Assembly: GCA_009885105.1 (NCBI GenBank)
Contig: VFLI01000076.1
Location: 1-34,281, forward strand
Source of the DNA: Spirochaetia bacterium
Lineage (GTDB): Bacteria > Spirochaetota > Leptospiria > Leptospirales > Leptonemataceae
DNA length: 34,281 bases
Direction of reading: 5' to 3'
Shown here: positions 24,201-31,170 of the stretch, in pieces
Layout of the letters: the number at the start of each line of letters is the position of its first letter
Position numbering within the stretch: the stretch's first letter is position 1
Made by a program: the position numbers and the translations under genes
The notes under the pieces: model-generated
Databases searched by the model: none
What the model was told of the DNA's origin: nothing
Seen by the model: only the letters and a program-made list of their open reading frames with translations

Positions 24201-24561
24201 TGCCTTTTTTCACGGTTCTCTGGGCTGGGCCGGTCTTCCCAACATGCTTCTGTTTCAGATCATTTTTCCGATCCTCAGCCCCATCGGCGACGCTGTCATG
24301 GTTCTGTCTCTTTTTCGCAGCGACTGGCCGGCATTCCTATCTGGATACATCGCATTTTTAATTATGGATCTTGCGGGATCTCTACTTGCTTTCCATCTGG
24401 ACAAAAAACCTCTCAAATGGCTTTTTCTGCTTCTCATCCAGCGTTTTACTTACAGGCAGATTATGTACTGGGTGAGTTTCAAAGCCATGCTGGCCGCCGT
24501 TCGGGGGGCCCGCCACGGCTGGCAGAAGCTGGAAAGAACAGGATCGGTCGCCGCCGGGTGA
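21220..24561 (+). CDS. Three-enzyme fusion: GH18, polysaccharide deacetylase, GT2 synthase
   Basis: The 1113-aa protein has a membrane helix (about 41-62); a GH18 domain (100-420) with DGVNLDFE (225-232) and MVMAYDEH; a NodB/CE4 deacetylase domain (490-690) with TFDDGP, NHTFSH (H551), FRPPY, NVDSLDW and LLHDGGG; a membrane segment (about 712-750); a processive GT2 domain (765-1000) with FNEEKVI, DDGSTD, DAD (849-851), LTEDADL and QRFRW (977-981); and further membrane helices to 1085. All three active sites look complete. The layout predicts synthesis of a beta-linked N-acetylglucosamine-type polymer by GT2 on the cytosolic side and de-acetylation and cleavage outside. The GTG start lacks a ribosome site; a TTG at 21296 with AGGA 7 bases ahead is an alternative that keeps all domains. 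The next gene is an MFS transporter 12 bp downstream. Confidence 0.92.
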   Translation: MRAFLKSVDHLTPDRRSKFYEQESLLIFEDPLRRRWQRTRFIFLLLLTTTLVSIALFITGLIMPPPVPDPFANLSPLHARRFADFLDTEIDWYYNSESAPHPLNQAPAEVLQQKQIKSEQEAVFAAFIVDEDFPSSASLEKHIDQLDIVIPDWFSVPGKSCELSENINPRTRQILKNRGVLVYPRVTNLAGYAWSDSTGRLLRSDRKRNCLVKKITERLIEIGADGVNLDFEHLHVEDKSYFVLFVNELKISFRPHRLKLSVDVSLFDPAQDILQIGKAADLVMVMAYDEHHSGTGPGPISSQRWFRYQVDEMIDYLGTDKVMIILGAYGYDWTDSNRKPAQSISFRHALDLAAEHNSTITFARGGENSKFSYRDEKKISHEVYFQDSLSFYNQIRYCRSKGLSKFGIWRAGTEDENIWNVLDENASAEDVLTEILPVRSIEFSGDGEVLSLEEEPHPGEIDLKMRDDGSIESAKYDVLPSGFNVRRRKGGERKLLLTFDDGPTRLWTEDILKTLKYLHCPAVFFVVGEQVTENPDLVVEAARDGHYIGNHTFSHPHIEAITQREAGSQISTTSRLIGALTGSFSPLFRPPYTASVYPESPGYSAIVRPALQMGYTIIGANVDSLDWKRPGVQAIADRVWSEVHAGRGQIILLHDGGGPRDQTAEALKIFVPRLRSEGYEFVSVDKFLNVPKNRLLTEAPYSENILSTGSAVIFFIKRKAWIVLAFLFFTATFLSIGRILVLGSLALLGIPDDEEKTQKYAPFASVIIPAFNEEKVIARTLQALQKTDYKNFEILVIDDGSTDRTSEVVERLAQKNKKIKIFKRANGGKAQAANFGLKKARGEIIIAIDADTLVSSDAISSLVRHFDSPEVAAVCGNVEVGNVKSPLTAFQAIEYVTSQNFDRRAFSALNCISVVPGALGAWRRSRVIEAGGWSEDSLTEDADLTLTILRRGGRIVYEPKARGRTEAPETLGALLKQRFRWTYGTYQCLWKHRSAFFHGSLGWAGLPNMLLFQIIFPILSPIGDAVMVLSLFRSDWPAFLSGYIAFLIMDLAGSLLAFHLDKKPLKWLFLLLIQRFTYRQIMYWVSFKAMLAAVRGARHGWQKLERTGSVAAG

Positions 24562-24573
24562 ATTGCCTGCCGA

Positions 24574-25788
24574 ATGAATAGTTTAATTTACATACTGTTA
24601 TTTTTTCTTATATTCATCGGACACGGAATGTACTTTTCCACTCTGAGTCCCTACATTCTGGGCAATTACCAGAAGGAATCCAGCGCCATATTTGCCGCAG
24701 GACAGATCAGTTTTATCGCGGGCTATTTTCTTTCCGGTTATCTGTCCGACCGTCTGCGAAGAATCCGCGTTCTGATGGTGGTATCGATTGTGCTGCACGC
24801 CCCGGCTCAGTACATGCTCTTTGAGTCGAAAAACAATCCGGCCGCCGCTCTTGCCTACAATTGCGCGATTCGTTTTCTGCTGGCTTTTGACATGCACATG
24901 ATCAATATCGCCGTGCTGGAATCGCAGGGGACGATGCGTTACGCCGGCATCCGCACCTGGGGAACCCTCGGTTTTTTTCTGGCTCAGATACTTCTTTTTT
25001 TCTTCGAATCTGTTCCACAGATGACCGGCTGGATCGGCTCCAGTCGTGCAGAATTTTATGGAAAACTCGGATCGGTGTTTGTTCTGCTCACCGCCGTACC
25101 CGCCATGTTTTCGCCGGCAAGGCGGGTTTCGGGAGAGGAATATTTTTTCGCGGATGTGCTGGCCATTCTCCGGAAAGGTCAGGTACTTCTGTTTTTCTTT
25201 GCGTCCTTCATTTTCTATTTTTCTTATCAGCTGATCGATTACTATCTGGGACGTTTCCTGCAGCAGGCCGGAGGCATGTCCATGGTCTATGCCGGCTGGG
25301 CGCTGGCAGTGGTTTTTGAACTTCCGTTTCTACCGATGACGTCGCGAATCACGAAAAGCAGAGGAATGAAATTGTTGTTTCAGATTTCAATTCTGGCCGG
25401 TTGCATTCGTTTCGCCTGGATCAGCCTCTATATCTACGGTTATTCTCCGGCGCCGCTCATTTTCTCGCAGCTTCTGCACGGAATCCAGTACACAGGTTTT
25501 TTTATGGGAACGATGTTCTGGCTCAGAAGGATTTTTCCGGATCATCTTTTCGGCACTGGCAACGGCGCGCATATGATTCTGGCCGTAGCTTTCGGCGGCA
25601 TCGCCGGGAATTTATTTTACGGGCGGCTGCTTTTCACCGGCTGGATGAATTTTTTTGGCAATGTGCCGTCAGGACGACTGACCCGGCCGGAGGATTTTCT
25701 GCCGCTGTTTTTTTCGGCGATGCTTCTGCAGCTGATCGTTTTAATTTGTTTTGTCTACCTGAGAGATCCGGAGGATGCAGCCGCCTGA
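24574..25788 (+). CDS. MFS transporter (MFS_1-like, nucleoside/sugar symporter-like)
   Basis: The 404-aa product has about 12 hydrophobic helices. The early loop SGYLSDRLRRIRVL carries the MFS signature (G-x-x-x-D-R-x-x-R), and RTWGTLGFFLAQ matches the conserved R-x-W-G-T-x-G-F of the MFS_1-like/LacY-NupG-like branch. The substrate is unknown. It starts 12 bp after the GH18/CE4/GT2 fusion and is likely co-transcribed, so it could import products released from that polymer or move a precursor; this is inference. A 6-bp hairpin surrounds its stop codon. Confidence 0.88.
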   Translation: MNSLIYILLFFLIFIGHGMYFSTLSPYILGNYQKESSAIFAAGQISFIAGYFLSGYLSDRLRRIRVLMVVSIVLHAPAQYMLFESKNNPAAALAYNCAIRFLLAFDMHMINIAVLESQGTMRYAGIRTWGTLGFFLAQILLFFFESVPQMTGWIGSSRAEFYGKLGSVFVLLTAVPAMFSPARRVSGEEYFFADVLAILRKGQVLLFFFASFIFYFSYQLIDYYLGRFLQQAGGMSMVYAGWALAVVFELPFLPMTSRITKSRGMKLLFQISILAGCIRFAWISLYIYGYSPAPLIFSQLLHGIQYTGFFMGTMFWLRRIFPDHLFGTGNGAHMILAVAFGGIAGNLFYGRLLFTGWMNFFGNVPSGRLTRPEDFLPLFFSAMLLQLIVLICFVYLRDPEDAAA

Positions 25789-25795
25789 AGGCGGC
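25780..25795. terminator. Hairpin between convergent genes, possible terminator
   Basis: GCCGCC-TGAA-GGCGGC is a perfect GC-only stem whose loop contains the MFS stop codon. It sits between convergent genes ending at 25788 and 25808. No T-run follows on either strand, so it may not terminate on its own. Confidence 0.35.
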
Positions 25796-25807
25796 AGCTG
25801 TTAAACT

Positions 25808-26137
25808 CTACTTCAATTCCGGCGCCGTATCCAGAAACTGTCCGAATTCTGTCACCATTGCCTTGAATGAAGTGAAATAGAGGATGCCCATGATCAGACC
25901 CGCTGACAGCAATCGTGCCCACGCTGCCGGCGACAGGCCGTTGTATTTGATCTGCACACTGGCGCCATTTTTTTTGAACTTCACCGCAAGACCGGTCCAG
26001 TTGGTTCGCTTGATGACAAAATCAGCGCCGATCAATTTGGTAAGATAAATTTCGTCATTGGGAAATTTCTTTTTGCAAATCTCCATGAATTTTTCCAATG
26101 TCAGATCGCTTTTTGGTTGAAAATCTTTGCTGGCCAT
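25808..26137 (-). CDS. Small protein with C-terminal membrane helix
   Basis: The 109-aa product has a charged, probably folded N-terminal part (LTLEKFMEICKKKFPNDEI, then short beta-like segments FVIKRTNWTGLAVKF and ASVQIKYNGL) and one hydrophobic helix near the C-terminus (about 75-95, LLSAGLIMGILYFTSF). I do not recognise it. The layout suggests a cytosolic domain held at the membrane by a tail anchor. No clear ribosome site precedes the ATG. It is convergent with the MFS gene and separated from the next leftward gene by 180 bp. Confidence 0.6.
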   Translation of the reverse strand: MASKDFQPKSDLTLEKFMEICKKKFPNDEIYLTKLIGADFVIKRTNWTGLAVKFKKNGASVQIKYNGLSPAAWARLLSAGLIMGILYFTSFKAMVTEFGQFLDTAPELK

Positions 26138-26170
26138 AATTGTTTTTTTTGTTACTGCTCTGGGAAATTT

Positions 26171-26213
26171 GGAGATAAGGAGATAAAAGGGGATGGGGAG
26201 AAATAAAAAAGAA
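26171..26213. repeat. Purine-rich tract with tandem GGAGATAA
   Basis: The plus strand is an almost pure A/G run containing two tandem copies of GGAGATAA (26171-26186) and GGGGATGGGGAGAAAT. It lies upstream of the leftward gene at 25808-26137. A related G/A-rich stretch occurs at the window's end (34230-34281). Apart from this tract the gap 26138-26317 is AT-rich and I see no gene in it. Confidence 0.5.
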
Positions 26214-26317
26214 TTTGAAAATCAATATTCTATAAAGATTTCTCGAACTTCAATTCATTTCCTTTATTTACATTCCTGAGTAGTTACAATTTCTTCCTTT
26301 TTTTATTTATTTTTATA

Positions 26318-26653
26318 TCAACTGCGAATTTCCAGCTTCTCATACAACTTTTTTAATGAGCTGATAGTTTTTTTCTGCCAGGGAATTGATTCATTGATTA
26401 CCAGTGTCAGCGATTTATTCCCTTGCCTGGCAAGCAGCACCAGCCGCGACAGGGCTGTGATTCCGGAGCTGTTCATAAAATTCACATTGGCGATGTCCAC
26501 CGTATAACCCGTTGAAGAATCCGTGATGCCCTTTTGAATATGCTCGAAATCTTTTTCGTAGGCGGCGGGCGATGTCAGTCTCAATATACCGGCTATCACT
26601 GATTTTGTGTTGTCAACACTTTCAATTGAATAATCTTCTGTTTTAATTTCCAT
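26318..26653 (-). CDS. STAS-domain protein (slr1659-type, anti-anti-sigma-like)
   Basis: The 111-aa product is a single STAS-like domain. The central stretch YTVDIANVNFMNSSGITALS has the serine pair at the position phosphorylated in SpoIIAA-type antagonists, followed by the amphipathic helix RLVLLARQ. STAS proteins of this kind bind a HATPase partner when unphosphorylated. Its gene overlaps the HATPase gene upstream by 11 bp, which fits such a pair. It resembles the short STAS-like family named after cyanobacterial slr1659; this is from memory of the family, not a search. No sigma factor is nearby, so the final target is unknown. Confidence 0.82.
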   Translation of the reverse strand: MEIKTEDYSIESVDNTKSVIAGILRLTSPAAYEKDFEHIQKGITDSSTGYTVDIANVNFMNSSGITALSRLVLLARQGNKSLTLVINESIPWQKKTISSLKKLYEKLEIRS

Positions 26654-27215
26654 TCTGATCTACCTCTTCCGACTTCAGCCGAACCTTAACGGAAACTACA
26701 TAGTCATCCGAACCGGTATCCGGCACAATCTTTACCCCGTATTCCACATTGAAATCTTTTTTCATTGAAATCAGTCCCAGACCCGAAGCGTCCGTATCAT
26801 TTTCCGCCGTATGTTCAATCTGATTCAAGAATAGGGTTTCCGCATCCACTGACAACAGCCGCTGCACAAGCGTGTCAAAATGCTGCGCCTGCTTCTCATC
26901 TGCGGAATTTGTTGTCTCCACGGTTATTGTATCCCCGTAATGGCAGACTGTCAAATTTACCCTTTTATGTTTATCGGCTGAAAACTTAACGGCATTCTCC
27001 AGCAACTCATTTAAAAGTGTCGAGACAACGCTCATGGCTGTTTTCTGATTCAAAAAGTTATACGCCAGAAATTCAGCCAGAAAATCCGCCGTTATGCCGC
27101 ATCGTCGCCAGTGCGCAATCAAATCGAGCGGGACAAAACGCAGTCCCAGCTCGGAAAGCGCCGGCTTCCCATTATCTTTTTCTTGATAGATTCCGTAGAC
27201 CGAGTTCAAACGCAT
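26643..27215 (-). CDS. HATPase regulator (slr1658-type, anti-sigma/kinase-like)
   Basis: The 190-aa product has an N-terminal region of about 60 residues and a GHKL ATPase fold: N-box LLNELLENAVKFS (about residues 67-79), TITVETTNSAD where a G1 box would be, and ASGLGLISMKKDF (about 143-155) as the G2-like glycine motif. It is longer than SpoIIAB/RsbW and resembles the family named after cyanobacterial slr1658. It probably binds or phosphorylates the STAS protein encoded immediately downstream. It starts 4 bp after the acetyltransferase gene, so all three are in one operon with the membrane phosphatase. Confidence 0.82.
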   Translation of the reverse strand: MRLNSVYGIYQEKDNGKPALSELGLRFVPLDLIAHWRRCGITADFLAEFLAYNFLNQKTAMSVVSTLLNELLENAVKFSADKHKRVNLTVCHYGDTITVETTNSADEKQAQHFDTLVQRLLSVDAETLFLNQIEHTAENDTDASGLGLISMKKDFNVEYGVKIVPDTGSDDYVVSVKVRLKSEEVDQNGN

Positions 27216-27219
27216 CTGT

Positions 27220-27870
27220 TTAGTCCTTTCCTACTATGTCATACTCACCCGGCAATACAAAGTTGTAGGCTTCGGGGGGAATATCGATTTCCGGCAGAAT
27301 CAAACGGCTGTCCATGGGGTTTTCTGGAGACCGATAAAACTCATGGACCTTATAGAAAGGGAATTCCTTCAGAAACCTGGTCCGAATTCCCGCAGTCTCA
27401 TAAAAATGTTTGTAAATATACTGATTGGCGCAGCAGACAATCATGCTGTCCTCATTGTCAGAATCGATATGAATGAAGTGGCGGGAATGAGAGGCTGTCC
27501 ACAGGAAGCGCCCGATGCCCTTTTTCTTCCAGCCCTCTTTCACAACAAACTTGGTCAGTTCGCGTTTTTTTGATTTTCCATACCTACCCGTCATTCCTGC
27601 TTCCTGAAGAACACGCTGTATATCCTGATCTGTAATATCCCCGTACTTTTCCACATAGGTCTGGCCGGTATACAGACCGGTGCAGGCCACGAGCTCTCCG
27701 TCGATGAATCCCATCACGTATCTCTGCGGATATGGTTCGATTTTGGCGTTCAGATCAAAGATATCATTGGAAAAATAAATCTTATAGTTTCTGTGATACA
27801 CATCGGCGATGAGATACTTGCACTGCATTATCTCCGAGCTCGTCGCTGCTATTTTCATTAATATTCGCAA
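27220..27870 (-). CDS. GNAT-type acyltransferase within a partner-switching operon
   Basis: The 216-aa product looks like a GNAT/acyl-homoserine-synthase-like fold: strand pair YVMGFIDGELVACTGLY (about residues 51-67), then TKFVVKEGWKKKGIGRFLW (about 106-124), containing the R/Q-x-x-G-x-G/A acetyl-CoA loop as KKKGIG, and a C-terminal segment DSMIVCCANQYIYKHFYE typical of motif B. The acceptor is unknown. The start is TTG at 27868-27870, chosen because GGA lies 7 bases upstream; the ATG at 27858 lacks a ribosome site. It lies between the membrane PP2C phosphatase and the HATPase/STAS pair, so its product or its activity is probably tied to that signalling circuit. Confidence 0.78.
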   Translation of the reverse strand: MRILMKIAATSSEIMQCKYLIADVYHRNYKIYFSNDIFDLNAKIEPYPQRYVMGFIDGELVACTGLYTGQTYVEKYGDITDQDIQRVLQEAGMTGRYGKSKKRELTKFVVKEGWKKKGIGRFLWTASHSRHFIHIDSDNEDSMIVCCANQYIYKHFYETAGIRTRFLKEFPFYKVHEFYRSPENPMDSRLILPEIDIPPEAYNFVLPGEYDIVGKD

Positions 27871-27917
27871 ATTCTATTCCTTAAAGTAATTTATTAATCG
27901 GAAAACGCCCTGCAGTC

Positions 27918-29333
27918 TCAGAATCTGGCCACCTGAGGCGATACAGACCTGGCAAGCACGAAGGTCACATCGTCGTGAAATATTCCTTTCGTGTACTGAG
28001 CCAGATCGCTCACAAGCTTTGTTTTAATAACTTCCAGCGGTTCGCGCGCGTTGGTCTTCAGAAAATCAATCAGACGCGGCTCGTCAAAGATGCCGTTCTT
28101 GTAATTGCCGGCCTTCGCAGCTTCTGTGATGCCGTCCGTTCCCAGAAAAAGCAGATCCGAATGGTTCAAACGGAATCCGCCTTCTGTAAAATCCTTCCTT
28201 TCCACATCGTCAAAAAAACCCAGCCCGCAGGGGATATGACTGACGCTGATGGTCTCCACCTCTCCAGAGTCGGCGCGGTAGATATAAATATTGTCGTGAC
28301 TGCCGCTGAACACGTATCCGTTGTCGTCGCCCTTGCGGCAGATGGAAACGATGGTCATGGATCTGTCTTCATGCAGACGCTGAAGATTCTGATACAGAAG
28401 TTTGTTCGCAAGAAAATTCAATTCCCCCGGCGTTATATCCTTCCTAGTGTGCAGAATCGCGCTGATGATGCTCTGCGCCATCAGCATAACCAGTCCGGAA
28501 CTCAGTCCGTGTCCGGTAACGTCGCCGACCATGATCCAGGAATAACTGCCGAAAGAATAGATGTCGTAATAATCTCCGCCGACTTCCTCCGCCGGTTTCA
28601 TGTAGCATGAAATTTCAAGACCCGGTATGCGCGGATTTGTCGGTAGTATGTCCATCTGAATGCGGTGGGCCACTTCCATTTCCGTGGCAATGCGCGCTTC
28701 TTTATCGGCCACGATTTCCAGAACCACGGCCGGAGCGAATATCGACAGGGCGAAAATAATCAGAAGCGCGATGGTGAATCCGAAAGCAGCAAGTTCCAGT
28801 TTGTCCCGAATGAACGGATAATCCAGATAGTGCAGAACAAGAATCAATACCGTCAGAGCCAGCGCTTTTGAGGAGAAGGTAAGTTTTTTCCAGCGCATCA
28901 ATGATCGAACCGAAGAATAGACCAGAGGGAATGACAGACCGAGTATCACTGGCAGGGCAATCAAATAGAATTTCAGTTCCATGATATGCGCGACAATCGT
29001 TCCGGCATAGCCGAGCGCCATGACTGCGAAGAAAATCTTCCAGGGTATGCGTATGCCGACCGTGGCAGAGACCAGATGAGCCAGCGCCAGATGATGCACA
29101 AATACCCAGGAAAAGGCTAGAACAATGATAATCGGTTTGGTGGGCACTCCCTGCGCATCCACAGGAGGGATGGCCGATTGAATTAGAAAAGCCACAAATA
29201 CGGAAGCCCAGACAAAGAACAGAGCCCGGTACAGGGGCGCTTTCTGGCTCATCCACAGGATTGCGGAAATTACCGTATTGAGAAATGTGCAGAGAGCATA
29301 AAGGATGAGTAAATTTAATATCACCGGATCCAT
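27918..29333 (-). CDS. Seven-helix membrane PP2C (SpoIIE-type) phosphatase
   Basis: The 471-aa product has seven hydrophobic helices in the first 210 residues (for example LLILYALCTFLNTVISAILW, LALTVLILVLHYL and GFTIALLIIFALSIFAPAVV), a short helical linker (DKEARIATEMEVAHRIQMDILP) and a SpoIIE-type phosphatase domain (about 225-465) with EVGGDYYD, VGDVTGHG, GTDGI and HDDVTFV. The membrane part could sense a lipid or other membrane signal, and the phosphatase would act on a phosphorylated STAS protein, most simply the one three genes downstream. The gene leads the GNAT-HATPase-STAS set with a 47-bp spacer. AGGAG lies about 14 bases before the ATG, a long spacing. Confidence 0.9.
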   Translation of the reverse strand: MDPVILNLLILYALCTFLNTVISAILWMSQKAPLYRALFFVWASVFVAFLIQSAIPPVDAQGVPTKPIIIVLAFSWVFVHHLALAHLVSATVGIRIPWKIFFAVMALGYAGTIVAHIMELKFYLIALPVILGLSFPLVYSSVRSLMRWKKLTFSSKALALTVLILVLHYLDYPFIRDKLELAAFGFTIALLIIFALSIFAPAVVLEIVADKEARIATEMEVAHRIQMDILPTNPRIPGLEISCYMKPAEEVGGDYYDIYSFGSYSWIMVGDVTGHGLSSGLVMLMAQSIISAILHTRKDITPGELNFLANKLLYQNLQRLHEDRSMTIVSICRKGDDNGYVFSGSHDNIYIYRADSGEVETISVSHIPCGLGFFDDVERKDFTEGGFRLNHSDLLFLGTDGITEAAKAGNYKNGIFDEPRLIDFLKTNAREPLEVIKTKLVSDLAQYTKGIFHDDVTFVLARSVSPQVARF

Positions 29334-29373
29334 AAACTTGTTTTTATCTCCTCTGCGTGTTCCTGATCAATCA

Positions 29374-29396
29374 CGCCCGCCAATATCCGGCGAGCG
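29374..29396 (-). terminator. Hairpin after the FAD oxidase gene
   Basis: On the minus strand CGCTCGCC-ggatatt-GGCGGGCG forms an 8-bp stem with one T-G pair, just past the stop of the oxidase gene and before the phosphatase operon. No T-run follows, so termination is uncertain. Confidence 0.3.
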
Positions 29397-29397
29397 G

Positions 29398-31059
29398 TCA
29401 TTTCTTTTTCCCTGCTTTCTTTTTCGCAACCGGTTTCCTGGCCGGTTTAGTTTTTGTTCGGTTCCTGGGTTCCGGTTCATAACGGCCCGGGGCCAGAATA
29501 TTTTTAGGATCCAGAGCTTTTTTTATCCGATTCATGACGACTACGGTATCATCGATTGGTGAGGGCATGAGATCGTACTGCTGAAGACCCAGTCTGTACG
29601 GATAGTATCCGGCTTTCATCAGTGTTGTCACAAGTTCATTGTGGCAGGCCATGGCCCTTGCATCCTCCCCGGGAACATCCCGGTCGTAGATCAGAGCCCC
29701 GGTCATGTCAATTACCCGTTCTGACATGCAGAGAAGTCCCATGTTGGGCTCGAGCTTATATTTTGCGCAGATATCATAAATGATTCGGATCGCCCTGAGC
29801 ACATGTTTGCCCTGGAAGGGAACAGTAGGACAGTACCAGTGCACTCCGCATCGATCTTTATCCGGATCCATAACGGCCGGTATGGGAGTTTTCTTTCGCC
29901 AGTAACACATATTCAAAGCGGCGATGCTTGGAGTTCCGCGTAAAATGCTTTTAGAAAATCCCCAGTCGACGAACTTGATGAGATCCACTCCCATGATCCA
30001 GTTGTATAGAGGAGCTATCAATCGAATAAGTTTGGCCCTCATCTCATCAAGGAAAAACATGCGATCGACCTTGCCTCTGAAGGCTTTCATGATCATCTTT
30101 CTGTCCGCCATACCCGCCGCCCTGCTCGGCGAAAAGATCGCGCCGTGAACATTCCACTGCCCGAATCCCACCCATATCTTACGCAGTTTTTTCAGCATGT
30201 GATCCGGTAGCGGCGTCACGCCGTTCGTCTCTTTCCAGGGATACTGGGTTATAAACGAGATCAGACGATGGTCGTTGAAAATTCGAAACACGGTGTTCAC
30301 GCCCGAGTGGCGAAGGCGGTGCATGGTGTCAAAAAGATCCACCAGCTTATTTTCATCGTTGACATCAAAAAAATAACTCTGGAAAAAAGCAGGCTTCACC
30401 ATTAAGAACAGATTCATTCGTGTTACGATCCCCAGATTCGACTGGGTAAACATTCCATCCGTAAACGGTCCGATTCCCCACCGGTGCAGTTTTGCTACGG
30501 CAGATCCGTCGAATCGCTCCATTCCTGTATTCATGATTTCACCGGTAGGCAGAACGACCTGTAGACCACAGACATGATCGAACCTTTCCCCGTACGGCCC
30601 CAGGCCATGACCGCGTTCCATTGTATTTCCAATGATGGAAGACTCAGGAGTGCTGCCGATGCCGTCCATCATCAGGCCGGATTTCCTTTCATTCAGAAGA
30701 TCGAACAGCTGCTGGAACGTGACGCCTGGCTCGATGGTGACGTACGCCATTTCCTCATTGAAATCCGATATTCGATTCATCCGTTCCAGCTCCATGAGAA
30801 CGGCTGATTCCGGCGGAACCCTGGATCCCAGGCCCCAGTTTTTACCTTTGCTCACGGGATAGACAGCAATGCCGTTGCGATTGGCGATTCGCATGCATTT
30901 TTGAACTTCCTCAGTGCTGCCGGGACGAATTACAGCCGGTATTCTCTGTTTTGTTACGAAAGTGGCCGTTTCTACCGCCTTCAGGATGTCGGAAGAAATT
31001 CGAACATTTTCTTCTCCAATTGCTTTTTGCCATTCTTTGATTGCCCCGGTTATGCTCAT
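29398..31059 (-). CDS. FAD-linked oxidase of the vanillyl-alcohol oxidase/4-cresol dehydrogenase type
   Basis: The 553-aa product has a PCMH-type FAD domain (about 35-215): PAVIRPGSTEEVQ, YPVSKGKNWGLGSR, VTIEPGVTFQQLFDLL and SSIIGNTMERGHG, followed by a substrate domain. The closing KKALDPKNILAPGRY is the usual C-terminal FAD-oxidase signature. The YPVS-x-GKNWG form is typical of the VAO/p-cresol methylhydroxylase branch, which oxidises para-substituted phenols or alcohols; the real substrate is not clear. The last 20 residues are an unusual Lys/Pro/Ala-rich tail (KPARKPVAKKKAGKKK). A ribosome site GAAGG lies 7 bases before the ATG. It is divergent from the MFS gene at 31171, which may move its substrate. 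Confidence 0.88.
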   Translation of the reverse strand: MSITGAIKEWQKAIGEENVRISSDILKAVETATFVTKQRIPAVIRPGSTEEVQKCMRIANRNGIAVYPVSKGKNWGLGSRVPPESAVLMELERMNRISDFNEEMAYVTIEPGVTFQQLFDLLNERKSGLMMDGIGSTPESSIIGNTMERGHGLGPYGERFDHVCGLQVVLPTGEIMNTGMERFDGSAVAKLHRWGIGPFTDGMFTQSNLGIVTRMNLFLMVKPAFFQSYFFDVNDENKLVDLFDTMHRLRHSGVNTVFRIFNDHRLISFITQYPWKETNGVTPLPDHMLKKLRKIWVGFGQWNVHGAIFSPSRAAGMADRKMIMKAFRGKVDRMFFLDEMRAKLIRLIAPLYNWIMGVDLIKFVDWGFSKSILRGTPSIAALNMCYWRKKTPIPAVMDPDKDRCGVHWYCPTVPFQGKHVLRAIRIIYDICAKYKLEPNMGLLCMSERVIDMTGALIYDRDVPGEDARAMACHNELVTTLMKAGYYPYRLGLQQYDLMPSPIDDTVVVMNRIKKALDPKNILAPGRYEPEPRNRTKTKPARKPVAKKKAGKKK

Positions 31060-31077
31060 TATACTGCCTTCTTGAAA

Positions 31078-31106
31078 TTGTGGTAAAACACGTTTGTGCC
31101 TATGAT
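31078..31106 (+). promoter_or_regulatory. Candidate promoter of the MFS gene
   Basis: TTGTGG (31078-31083), a 17-base spacer, then TATGAT (31101-31106), a five-of-six -10 match. Transcription would begin near 31113, which argues against the upstream GTG (31096) and ATG (31102) as starts of the MFS gene. Confidence 0.45.
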
Positions 31107-31170
31107 AGACCGGTACGGCAATTATTTTTCTTTACAGTCCCGAGCCATATCGTTGTCTTCGCTATCTCAA

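Noticed and set aside
23635..24213. 192-codon open frame on the minus strand
   Set aside because: Antisense to the GT2 domain of the fusion protein; no recognisable domain or start signal.
27975..28610. 211-codon open frame on the plus strand
   Set aside because: Entirely antisense to the membrane PP2C phosphatase gene, whose catalytic motifs are clear.
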